This document shows, in pieces, positions 1 through 7,035 of a stretch of 64,000 nucleotides of DNA. Position 1 is the first letter of the stretch, and each line of letters starts with the position of its first letter. The position numbers were made by a program, and so were the translations under genes. This DNA comes from Candidatus Methanoperedens sp. (GTDB lineage Archaea > Halobacteriota > Methanosarcinia > Methanosarcinales > Methanoperedenaceae). Below the pieces are notes generated by a model. That model did no database searches, was not told where the DNA came from, and worked only from the letters and a program-made list of their open reading frames with translations. Location of the stretch: positions 1 through 64,000 of the forward strand of contig JAPZAS010000026.1 in assembly GCA_027460525.1 (NCBI GenBank). Direction: 5' to 3'.

Positions 1-174
1 TGCTTTTTCAAATTCTTCATCGTCCTTTAATACACCTATAAATTCACTCAGACGTTTCTTGCGCAGCGGTGCAGTGATACGTTTTACAACATCAGTAAAG
101 CTCTCTCCCTCTTTTTTAAGCCCAGCCAGCGCTTCATATGCCTCTTCTGAAATTGTTAGGGTCTTGTGTGCCAT
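1..174 (-). CDS. VapB-type antitoxin (DUF217-like), C-terminus cut by window edge
   Basis: The reverse strand reads an ATG at 174 followed by 58 codons that stay open to the window edge. The N-terminus (MAHKTLTISEEAYEALAGLK, then a TDVVKRIT segment) is typical of the archaeal UPF0330/DUF217 antitoxins, which bind DNA as ribbon-helix-helix dimers and neutralise a VapC PIN-domain RNase. The partner toxin would lie beyond position 1 and is not visible. Two copies of a 10-bp direct repeat sit in its promoter, which fits autoregulation. Family assignment is by recognition of the N-terminal pattern only. Confidence 0.7.
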   Translation of the reverse strand, partial: MAHKTLTISEEAYEALAGLKKEGESFTDVVKRITAPLRKKRLSEFIGVLKDDEEFEKA

Positions 175-182
175 AATCTTAA

Positions 183-204
183 GTGTATTTATCCGTGTAT
201 TTAT
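183..204 (-). promoter_or_regulatory. Direct-repeat operator/TATA region of the antitoxin gene
   Basis: The 10-mer gtgtatttat occurs at 183-192 and again at 195-204, so the period is 12 bp. On the coding strand each copy contains a TATA-like ATAAATACAC, 10-30 bp upstream of the antitoxin ATG at 174. Repeats overlapping the TATA box are what would be expected for an autorepressing antitoxin. The operator role is inferred. Confidence 0.4.
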
Positions 205-304
205 ACTTTACCAAATCCTATAGTATAGTATTTTGTGTTTTCTAAAAGCAGCAAAGGAGCTGTCGTAACGGTGATGGAAAAAGTTTTGTGATGGGGCTAT
301 TTTG

Positions 305-1468
305 TTAATGAACTCCTTTCCACTTTACTTCCCCCCCAGCCAGTTCCCTTATAACCCCCTTAATCTTCTCCATCCCCGCATCCGTCTTGAACGAAATCCC
401 CGAAAAATGCGTCCTCGAAGCCTGAAAACCTCTCTCCCTCAATGCCAGAACAAGCTCATCCGTTGGCATGGCAGTAATCCCGAGCGACTTGCATATCCTA
501 TGGTAGTCGTAATGCATCGGAATATCAAGCTCATCCCTGCATGCCGCTATCAGCTTCTCAACCTTCTTAAATTCCCTCCTTTTTATCTCCTCCATAACCT
601 CCCCGCAAAAATCCCGCTCATGCAGCCTGCCAAGCCACAGTGGTCCTGCCACCGATGTGGCGTGCCCGCATACGGGACATGCTTCTTCCATGTGCACTGC
701 TAATCCGTTTTTCCACAGCCTGTCTCCGCAGTTAAAACAATGGGAGATGAATCCCACATTCTTCAAACAATCATCTGCGTCTTCGATGCTCTTTTTAACC
801 GCTGTGAATATTCTGAAATAATGCGCAGAAGCATAAGAGAGTAGCGGTATCATCGCTTTATCATATTTAGCAAGCGTCCTTGCAATCGCGCCCATGAGGA
901 TGCGAACTCCCATTTCAGGATAATATTCTGTCTTAAGCGGCACGGCAGCATAGTTCCTGATGCCAGCTTTCTTGTGTGCTCCACATAGCGGTGCGGTGTC
1001 CGTTGCTGTGATGCACAGCAGTTTCTTTGCCGAGCGGCACGCAGCATCCAGAAAAGGCGCAGGGCTTCCGAAAGGGTCAAGGTCGATGATGTCGAAGCTG
1101 TTATCCAGCATCACCACATTGGCGTTTCTTTTTATGGCTGTGCAGTTTGAGAGGTTATTGAGTTCTATATTTTTCTTTATCAATTCAAAAGAGGTGTCTT
1201 CCCACTCGCTCATCGTAGCGCTGATACCTATTTCTTTTGCTATTCGAAGCCCCCTGACGCCAGAGGCTGAGAGGGCATCAAGATATGAGTAACCAGGAGC
1301 AGCTTTTGCAAAACATGCGATTGCCGCTACTGTAATATCCCGGTTCAACTTCATTGCGGGATTGTAGAATACCGCTGATGAAGAGGGAGGGAAATTTGAG
1401 GTCTCATCAGGAACTGGGACCTCTACGCTGGTTGTTCCTTCAAGGATAATTTTGGTGAGCATGTACAT
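305..1468 (-). CDS. trm1: tRNA (guanine(26)-N(2))-dimethyltransferase Trm1
   Basis: Trm1 uses two S-adenosylmethionine molecules to make N2,N2-dimethylguanosine at position 26 of many tRNAs. Seen here: an N-terminal FYNPAMKLNRD segment (about 34-44), the SAM-binding stretch DALSASGVRGLR (about 64-75), the catalytic DPFGSP signature (about 131-136), and two CxxC pairs (CFNCGD and CPVCGH, about 255-277) forming the zinc site of the C-terminal domain. The 387-residue length matches archaeal homologues. Two close start codons exist (Met1 and Met3); the choice barely alters the protein. It stands alone, transcribed away from the archaellum-like gene at 1697. Confidence 0.95.
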   Translation of the reverse strand: MYMLTKIILEGTTSVEVPVPDETSNFPPSSSAVFYNPAMKLNRDITVAAIACFAKAAPGYSYLDALSASGVRGLRIAKEIGISATMSEWEDTSFELIKKNIELNNLSNCTAIKRNANVVMLDNSFDIIDLDPFGSPAPFLDAACRSAKKLLCITATDTAPLCGAHKKAGIRNYAAVPLKTEYYPEMGVRILMGAIARTLAKYDKAMIPLLSYASAHYFRIFTAVKKSIEDADDCLKNVGFISHCFNCGDRLWKNGLAVHMEEACPVCGHATSVAGPLWLGRLHERDFCGEVMEEIKRREFKKVEKLIAACRDELDIPMHYDYHRICKSLGITAMPTDELVLALRERGFQASRTHFSGISFKTDAGMEKIKGVIRELAGGEVKWKGVH

Positions 1469-1696
1469 GCTACATTTGGTTGAGATGGTTTTTAAGATAT
1501 CTGTTTTCAGTCGTAACCTTTAAGTTAAAGTATTGTAATCATTACTATGATGATAGCAAGAGATTATTTGATTATAGGCGTGGAAACTTTGGTTTCGCAC
1601 CACTTTTCCTCGGGTTTCTTATTATTAGAGAATCACAGATATGTAACAAATCCCAGCCCACCATTTATTAAAATTTGAACTTAGGAGAGAAGAAAT

Positions 1697-2173
1697 ATGG
1701 CAGGAGAATCAATAACCACTCTGATATTCTTTATAGCTACGATCATAATAGCTGTGGGCGTCATTGGCGTGATAAAAATCAACGTGAATTCTATTACAGC
1801 GTCCTACAGTTTGAGCGGTAGTACGCAGGAAGACCGGATAAAGACACAAATTACCATTATCAACGACCCCACAAATATCCCAAATTCATCATGGAGTGAC
1901 GGACTTGGTAGATATTATAATTACAGCTTCTACGTTATAAACACAGGCAAGTCCGCACTTGACCCCAGGAGCGTCAACATGTTCATCGATGGGAATTACG
2001 TAGACACGTCAGGAAAATGGAAAGTGGTGAATGGCGGTTCTACCTGGTACCCCACTTACGTCCTGAGCTTGAATTACACAACATCTAATACTAATCCACT
2101 GCCGTCAGGTGACCATACTCTTCGTGTGGTAGCTGGAAACGGTGTATTTGATACAATCCCTTTTAGAAAGTGA
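1697..2173 (+). CDS. ArlG/FlaG-like archaellum stator or related pilin-like protein
   Basis: A 158-residue protein with one N-terminal hydrophobic segment (about 6-28, beginning MAGESITTLIFFIATII) followed by an extracytoplasmic beta-rich region containing the ITIINDP motif. That layout matches FlaG/ArlG, which forms filaments outside the membrane with FlaF and anchors the archaellum motor. A GGAGAG ribosome site precedes the ATG. No other archaellum genes (arlB, arlHIJ) lie in the window, so this is a solitary copy, or a paralogue used in another surface structure. A type IV pilin-like protein is the main alternative. Confidence 0.6.
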   Translation: MAGESITTLIFFIATIIIAVGVIGVIKINVNSITASYSLSGSTQEDRIKTQITIINDPTNIPNSSWSDGLGRYYNYSFYVINTGKSALDPRSVNMFIDGNYVDTSGKWKVVNGGSTWYPTYVLSLNYTTSNTNPLPSGDHTLRVVAGNGVFDTIPFRK

Positions 2174-2197
2174 ACTTATACAAAATAGGAGGAATAT

Positions 2198-3886
2198 ATG
2201 AGAAGCAAGAATGCGTTACTGTTAGATAAGAATAGTTTACGGAAACCATTTTCAGGACTGTTTGGGATGCTCATTGTCTTGATAGTCTTTAGTTCAACAG
2301 CATCGGCTGTAGATTTTGGCAATGGAGATGTGTTTGTTGGTGTAGGCAACGGATTTATCAAGCAGTTTGATTCCTTAGGAAACCTGAAAAATACGCTTGA
2401 CACTGGAACAGGATGTGGCGAGGATCTGGGAATGGGCTTTGACAGTACCGGCAACCTCTACGCCACAGCAGCTTTCGGATCATGTGGCACAGGAACGGTC
2501 ACAAAATTCGACAAAAATGGTAACCTTACAGGTCCGTTCGGGAGCGGCTACGGTGCATCAACTGAATCGATTGCCATCGATGCGGCGCAGAACGTCTACG
2601 TTGGGCAGCCAGACAGTTCCCCGATATCGATACTTGGGTTCAACTCGACAGGAACTCCGCTACCCGGATCTCCCTTCATTGCAGCTGCAGAAGATAGAGG
2701 TACTGACTGGATAGACCTTGCAGCGGATCAGTGCACGATGTTTTATACATCGGAATTTACACATGTCAAGCGTTTCAATGTGTGTACCAGCACGCAGATG
2801 TCAGATTTCAATGCCGTGGCTCTTCCCGGACAGGCTTTTGCCCTGCGCATCCTGCCAACTGGCGAAGTTATAGTGGCTGACAAAGACAGTATAATTCTTC
2901 TGGATGCATCAGGAACTCCGGAAAAGACTTATTTAGCTCCTTCAGATTTTGATACTATTAATGATTTCTTGTTCGCCATGACCTTAGACCCTGACGGAAC
3001 ACACTTCTGGACTGCCAGTTTCTTTGGTGGCAATGTCTACAGGTATGACTTTGCCAACACAACAGGGCCAGACCGCGAATGGAACGCTGATAAGCAGGGC
3101 GTGTTTGGTCTTGCTGTCTTCAGAGCTTTTACCGTCTCGAAAGACTTCCGCTTTACAAATGTGAGCTTTTGTGCGATACCGGCAGAACTCGGCACCCTGC
3201 TGCCACAAAATGGGAGCAAGTTCAATGTAACGTACGTAACTAAGCCTAAGGATGGCACTGTGTCAAGTACAAATCCCGGACAGCTCTATGGCGTAATCAC
3301 AATTAATGGCTTTGGAGCCCAAAATGTGAGCATTAACGATACATTCGGCACTCAATTCAACGTTAACCCGGCTAAGCTCGGAGGCGGAGTAGAAGTTCTC
3401 AGAGTAAATACAATAACAGGAGTTGCCACAGATATTACAAATACGCCACAGGTAAGGTCCGCTTCTGTCGACAATACGAACCACACAGTTAATTTATCGA
3501 TTAATCTGACTGCTCCACTTGCAGGTGATGAAAAACTTATGATATACGTCAAGTTCCAGACTGCGTTGAAAGGTATGTTACCTGATACTAACGACTTTGT
3601 GAACAAGGCTGGTATCGTAATAAATGGAGCGACTCCACAAACAGCTACAGCAACTATCAATTTCGTAACAGCTAAGAGCGGCATGAGTGAAGGCGATGAT
3701 AAACAAGGCTGTGAGGAAACGTCCAAGTTGCACGACGCTAACGGAGGCAATACTAAAGGCGATGATAAGCAAGAATGTGAGGAAACGTCCAAGTTGCACG
3801 ACGCTAACGGAGGCAATACTAAAGGCGATGATAAGCAAGAATGTGAGGAAACGTCCAAGTTGCACGACGCTAAGGGAGGCAAATAA
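2198..3886 (+). CDS. Secreted beta-propeller-like surface protein with C-terminal tandem repeats
   Basis: A 562-residue exported protein. Residues 1-40 form a long signal peptide (hydrophobic core near 22-36, cleavage likely after ASA). Residues about 40-320 carry NHL/SMP30-like blades with recurring patterns such as FDSTGNLYATA and DPDGTHFWTA, suggesting a six-bladed propeller. Residues about 330-500 resemble a beta-sandwich. The tail holds three 22-residue repeats (GDDKQ.CEETSKLHDANGGN), each with one cysteine and many charged residues. The ATG follows a strong AGGAGGA site, 24 bp after the FlaG-like gene, so both may be co-transcribed. The substrate or partner is unknown. A 1-nt change at the end of the repeats ends the reading frame (see repeat entry). 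Confidence 0.75.
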   Translation: MRSKNALLLDKNSLRKPFSGLFGMLIVLIVFSSTASAVDFGNGDVFVGVGNGFIKQFDSLGNLKNTLDTGTGCGEDLGMGFDSTGNLYATAAFGSCGTGTVTKFDKNGNLTGPFGSGYGASTESIAIDAAQNVYVGQPDSSPISILGFNSTGTPLPGSPFIAAAEDRGTDWIDLAADQCTMFYTSEFTHVKRFNVCTSTQMSDFNAVALPGQAFALRILPTGEVIVADKDSIILLDASGTPEKTYLAPSDFDTINDFLFAMTLDPDGTHFWTASFFGGNVYRYDFANTTGPDREWNADKQGVFGLAVFRAFTVSKDFRFTNVSFCAIPAELGTLLPQNGSKFNVTYVTKPKDGTVSSTNPGQLYGVITINGFGAQNVSINDTFGTQFNVNPAKLGGGVEVLRVNTITGVATDITNTPQVRSASVDNTNHTVNLSINLTAPLAGDEKLMIYVKFQTALKGMLPDTNDFVNKAGIVINGATPQTATATINFVTAKSGMSEGDDKQGCEETSKLHDANGGNTKGDDKQECEETSKLHDANGGNTKGDDKQECEETSKLHDAKGGK

Positions 3887-3913
3887 TAAAGGCGATGATA
3901 AGCAAGGCTGTGG
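3692..3913 (+). repeat. In-frame 66-bp tandem repeat, three full copies plus a partial fourth
   Basis: Units start at 3692, 3758 and 3824, exactly 66 bp apart, each encoding 22 residues. Copies 2 and 3 are nearly identical; copy 1 differs at a few bases. A fourth unit starts at 3891 rather than 3890 because the end of copy 3 has one extra base (ggcaaataataaa instead of ggcaatactaaa). This creates TAATAA and stops the protein. The fourth unit is recognisable for about 23 bp before the sequence diverges. The repeat is therefore length-variable DNA inside a surface protein gene. Confidence 0.9.
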
Positions 3914-4008
3914 AAGTTAACGGGCTTGAAAGTGCTTGCAAAGAATATTCCGCATGCAGACGTGGAGAGCTCATCAAGACAGCCACCGAGTCTATCAAAT
4001 CCATATAA
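3895..4008 (+). pseudogene. Possible former C-terminus of the repeat protein, now out of frame
   Basis: Downstream of the repeat-created stop, a different frame stays open from the last repeat unit to TAA at 4006-4008 and reads (M)ISKAVEVNGLESACK followed by a cysteine- and lysine-rich stretch ending TESIKSI. It is 37 codons from an ATG at 3895 that has no ribosome site. The likely reading is that the repeat protein once continued into this tail and that repeat slippage cut it off. A chance ORF cannot be excluded. Confidence 0.35.
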
Positions 4009-4023
4009 AAATAGTATCAGAAA

Positions 4024-4056
4024 GTGCCATGTTTCATGGCACTACTCAATTTTTTA
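4024..4056 (+). terminator. Hairpin followed by T-run
   Basis: The perfect inverted repeat gtgccatg / catggcac (4024-4031 and 4035-4042) has a 3-nt loop, and a T-rich stretch with six consecutive T follows at about 4050-4055. It lies just after the secreted repeat protein and before the convergent tRNA genes, where a terminator is expected. Archaeal termination depends mainly on the T-run, so the hairpin may only stabilise the 3' end. Confidence 0.5.
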
Positions 4057-4147
4057 GAAATATTTACCCCTTCATTTTTTGCTAATTCCTCAAGAAGTCG
4101 CGAAATAAAAACATAGGTTAAGAGGTTATTTTTAGTGATTGAAGGAA

Positions 4148-4218
4148 GCCCCGGGAGGGATTTGAACCCTCGACCTCGTCCTTACCAAGGACGCGCTATA
4201 CCCCTAAGCCACCGAGGC
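4148..4218 (-). tRNA. tRNA-Thr(GGT)
   Basis: The reverse strand folds into a 71-nt cloverleaf. The acceptor GCCTCGG pairs with CCGGGGC with one G-U pair. The anticodon stem CGTCC/GGACG encloses loop TTGGTAA with anticodon GGT. The T arm is GAGGG-TTCAAAT-CCCTC. The variable loop is five bases and no CCA is encoded. It lies 32 bp downstream of tRNA-Arg on the same strand, probably in one transcript. Confidence 0.96.
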
Positions 4219-4250
4219 GCACTTTCATTCATAAACTTCAATATAGCAAC

Positions 4251-4324
4251 GGGCCCGGAGGGATTCGAACCCTCGACATCCGGGTTAGAAGCCCGGCGCT
4301 ATATCCAAGCTAAGCCACGAGCCC
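4251..4324 (-). tRNA. tRNA-Arg(TCT)
   Basis: The reverse strand gives a 74-nt cloverleaf. The acceptor GGGCTCG pairs with CGGGCCC. The anticodon stem CCGGG/CCCGG carries loop CTTCTAA with anticodon TCT, reading AGA/AGG. The T arm is GAGGG-TTCGAAT-CCCTC. No intron and no encoded CCA are present. It is the promoter-proximal tRNA of the pair. Confidence 0.96.
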
Positions 4325-4392
4325 AGTGCGGAACCCCAAGATGTTTTGTTCATTTAAAAAGCTTTGTAAATCACAGTACGTACGCAGGCAAT

Positions 4393-5187
4393 CTACAGTC
4401 TTTGAAGATCAAAAACATATCTGCTTACCCGCGGGGCAACCTCGCCGCAGCTTCTATAAAAATCTATACGCCATCCCTTTTCTTCAAGGAGCTTCCTGAA
4501 ATGGGCAAGCTCAAAATCTTTCTTGAAGGTATAAAAATGCACGAAACCTTCTGGTTTCAATATTAACCGGGCAAGATTCAGAAAATGCTCCTGACCATAA
4601 GGTGCAGGCATCAGTATCCTGTCAAAAGGTTGTTTGAAAAGATTATATACCGAGTTTGCATCCCCGAGGATGATATTTGCTTCAATACCATTTAGTTGGA
4701 GGTTTTTTCTCAAAAAGGCGCAGGCAGACGGGTTACTGTCGAGTCCGGTTATATTGACATTCCTGCTTTTCCTGATTGGTATCAAAAACGGACCTGCTCC
4801 TGCGAATAGTACCAGAATATCCTCGCCGTCCTTTACTTTTTGCACAATCCTGTTCCGTTCATACGCCATTTTACTTGAAAAATACGTTTTTGCCACATCT
4901 ACGTAAAAAACGCAGCTATTCTCCCTGTGAAGCGTCGCCGTCCTGCTTCCGAGCAGCAACTCAAACTCTCCAGTTCGCGCATTGCCCTGAATCTTATGGA
5001 GCTTTCTAAGTACTGTTTTTACATCCTTCCTGTGGGATGCCAGTGTTTCTGCAATAAGATATTTTTCATCGTCCAGCTCCTCTGGAATAACAAGAATTGC
5101 AATGTCTCCGATGACCTCAAAGCCTTTAGGAATGAGAGAGAGTTTTTCTTCGGGCAGTTTGTCTTTTAAAAGGTCACGAAGGGACAT
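4393..5187 (-). CDS. Trm5/TYW2-family tRNA-modifying SAM methyltransferase
   Basis: The 264-residue protein has the Trm5-type layout: an N-terminal region with the [11 protein letters not shown] and [15 protein letters not shown] patterns, a middle segment [21 protein letters not shown] that is a hallmark of the family, and a Rossmann SAM domain ([12 protein letters not shown], then [10 protein letters not shown]). Family members methylate G37 N1 of tRNA (Trm5) or transfer an aminocarboxypropyl group in wybutosine synthesis (Taw2). The usual catalytic NLP motif is replaced by MPAPYG, and the chain is shorter than Trm5b, so I do not decide between the two activities. It lies 14 bp downstream of mtxX in the same minus-strand cluster. 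Confidence 0.75.
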   Translation of the reverse strand: MSLRDLLKDKLPEEKLSLIPKGFEVIGDIAILVIPEELDDEKYLIAETLASHRKDVKTVLRKLHKIQGNARTGEFELLLGSRTATLHRENSCVFYVDVAKTYFSSKMAYERNRIVQKVKDGEDILVLFAGAGPFLIPIRKSRNVNITGLDSNPSACAFLRKNLQLNGIEANIILGDANSVYNLFKQPFDRILMPAPYGQEHFLNLARLILKPEGFVHFYTFKKDFELAHFRKLLEEKGWRIDFYRSCGEVAPRVSRYVFDLQRL

Positions 5188-5201
5188 GTCCTGAATTTAT
5201 T

Positions 5202-6011
5202 TCACGCTTTAAGAGCACTTGCAAGCATGATAGCCCCGGCAACATCCTCTTTGACCCTGGAAGTATCCACAAACACCTTTTCCATCAATACGGGAGCACC
5301 GAAGCCTCTGCCATTGCCCAGGAACACAAGCGTCCTGAAAATAAGATTACCCGAGATTCCATCAGGCGCAATGATAAAATTCGCCTCGGTAATTGCATCT
5401 TCTATCAGAATCGAATAATTCTTTACATTGATTCCCATATCCTGCACTCTTTTTGTTACAAGCTCAGCCTCCGCAAGCGTACTGTCAACGTGCTCGTCCC
5501 TGCCTTTATCTTCAAAACGTCCGCCTGAGAGAATCCCTACTTTTGCCTCGATGCCAAAACGCCTGAAATGCTCTACCCCGCGTTTTATTAACTCCACTTT
5601 ATCCCCAACCGAATTTCCTTCATCAATGCCAACTGGCGCAAGGAAAAAAGGTCTTCCATCGCACGTTTCCAGCAATGCAACCCTGTATAATTTTTTAATT
5701 TTAAGCGCTTTTTTTAATTCAGAGAGAGTTTTGGTTGCGCTGAGAGTCCCCCTTACCGCACCGTCAATCTCCCCGGCAACCAGCAACTCAATTAATTTTT
5801 TTGAGGGGTCTGCGGAATGGATTATCTCAAGCCCGGTGCCTGTTGCCCGAATCGCTTTTTCATCACCCACAAGCACAACATCGGCATACTCACGCGCTGC
5901 TTCTGCGCTCCTGAGCAGTTTTTCTGAAATTTCCCCGATACCCAGCCCGATCCTTGCATGGTTGTTCCTTGCTTTTTTCTCGATTTCAGAAAGGATGGTT
6001 TTTTCGGTCAT
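5202..6011 (-). CDS. mtxX: MtxX / methanogenesis marker protein 4
   Basis: A 269-residue protein with the features of MtxX: the N-terminal RIGLGIGE motif, [14 protein letters not shown], a PVGIDEGN segment, and a C-terminal [22 protein letters not shown] block. The fold is related to phosphate acetyl/butyryltransferases. The protein is largely restricted to methanogens and their anaerobic methanotrophic relatives, and its true reaction is not settled; the name comes from a proposed link to methyl-H4MPT:CoM methyltransferase. Its ATG overlaps the proC stop by 4 bp, indicating translational coupling. It is the strongest taxonomic marker in the window. Confidence 0.85.
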   Translation of the reverse strand: MTEKTILSEIEKKARNNHARIGLGIGEISEKLLRSAEAAREYADVVLVGDEKAIRATGTGLEIIHSADPSKKLIELLVAGEIDGAVRGTLSATKTLSELKKALKIKKLYRVALLETCDGRPFFLAPVGIDEGNSVGDKVELIKRGVEHFRRFGIEAKVGILSGGRFEDKGRDEHVDSTLAEAELVTKRVQDMGINVKNYSILIEDAITEANFIIAPDGISGNLIFRTLVFLGNGRGFGAPVLMEKVFVDTSRVKEDVAGAIMLASALKA

Positions 6012-6838
6012 CGTTCAGGTTTTTTGCCCAGTTCTTTTGAACGTTCGCAGGCTGCGATTACTGCATCCATCATTGCAATGCGCACGCCACGCTCTTCCAT
6101 TACCCGAAGACCCCTGCTAGTGGTGCCTCCCGGCGAGGTCACCATGTCCTTTAATTCTGCTGTGTGGCTGCCGTTCTCAAGCACCATTTTTGCTGCGCCA
6201 AGAACGGTCTGGGCTGCAAGCAATTTTGAAGTCTTCCTGTCAAGCCCTTCATGCACTCCGCCATCTGCAAGCGCCTCGATTATCGTGAAAATATAGGCTG
6301 GACCGCTTCCCGAGAGACCGGTTACTGCGTCCATGAGATGTTCCGGCAGTATCACCGTCCTGCCGATGGCGTTAAAAATCGCAGATGCAGTTGCCATGTC
6401 CTCCTTTGATGCTGCACTTCCCGGACTGATGGCTGATGCGGCTTCTTTCACGATAGCTGCAATGTTCGGCATCACCCTCACCACCTTTGTGCCCCGCGGG
6501 AGGGCACTTTCATAGGTTTCGATTGTCACCCCTGCAGCTATTGATATGATGAGCTGTTTCTTTATGGAATCTTGGATTTCTTTTAAAACTTCGGGAACTA
6601 TCGAAGGTTTTACCGCAATTATGATGACATCCGAATCCACAACAGCAGCGCAATTGTCCGTGCAGATGCTTATTTTATAATCCTTTTCAAGCAGCTGCAG
6701 TTTTGCAAAATCCACGTCGCTGGCAAGGACGTTCTCAGGAGAAACGAGTTTGGCGTAGAGCAAACCTTTGATCAGGGCTTCGCCCATTTTTCCCGTGCCG
6801 ATGAACCCGATTTTTTTATTTTCCATGCCTGTTGTCAT
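6008..6838 (-). CDS. proC: Pyrroline-5-carboxylate reductase
   Basis: ProC reduces 1-pyrroline-5-carboxylate to proline with NAD(P)H, the last step of proline synthesis. The N-terminal GFIGTGKMGEALIKGLL is the dinucleotide-binding motif; VMPNIAA and the SGSGPAYIFTIIEALADGGV block are family signatures of the C-terminal dimer domain, and TSPGGTTSRGL closes it. The 276-residue length is normal. A TATA-like CTTTTTATTG lies about 30 bp before the first ATG (6838), so the mRNA may be leaderless and that start is kept; Met5 is the alternative. It leads the proC-mtxX-trm5-like group. Confidence 0.93.
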   Translation of the reverse strand: MTTGMENKKIGFIGTGKMGEALIKGLLYAKLVSPENVLASDVDFAKLQLLEKDYKISICTDNCAAVVDSDVIIIAVKPSIVPEVLKEIQDSIKKQLIISIAAGVTIETYESALPRGTKVVRVMPNIAAIVKEAASAISPGSAASKEDMATASAIFNAIGRTVILPEHLMDAVTGLSGSGPAYIFTIIEALADGGVHEGLDRKTSKLLAAQTVLGAAKMVLENGSHTAELKDMVTSPGGTTSRGLRVMEERGVRIAMMDAVIAACERSKELGKKPER

Positions 6839-7035
6839 TGTAACTGTTAAAGGGACTGATGCAATAAAAAGATTTTCATTAGAGGGAGTAGGAATCGAAA
6901 ATAGATGCGGATTTGGTTATCATGTATCTGCGTTAGTATATACACTATTGCGGGAAAGGGATAGCTGATAAGTGATGGTAATGACGATCGAATATATTTG
7001 CCTGTGAAAAGGCGGAATCATGCGATAGATGAATA

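Noticed and set aside
1480-1671. 63-codon ORF between trm1 and the FlaG-like gene
   Set aside because: No ribosome site, unconvincing amino-acid pattern, and it covers the likely promoter region of the FlaG-like gene.
3578-3882. Repetitive antisense ORFs opposite the 66-bp repeat
   Set aside because: Their repeats are a mirror of the in-frame repeat in the secreted protein gene; no ribosome site or independent signal.
4135-4566. 143-codon ORF on the plus strand across the tRNA genes
   Set aside because: It reads through two well-formed tRNAs on the opposite strand and the antisense of the Trm5-like gene; the apparent protein is a by-product of conserved tRNA sequence.
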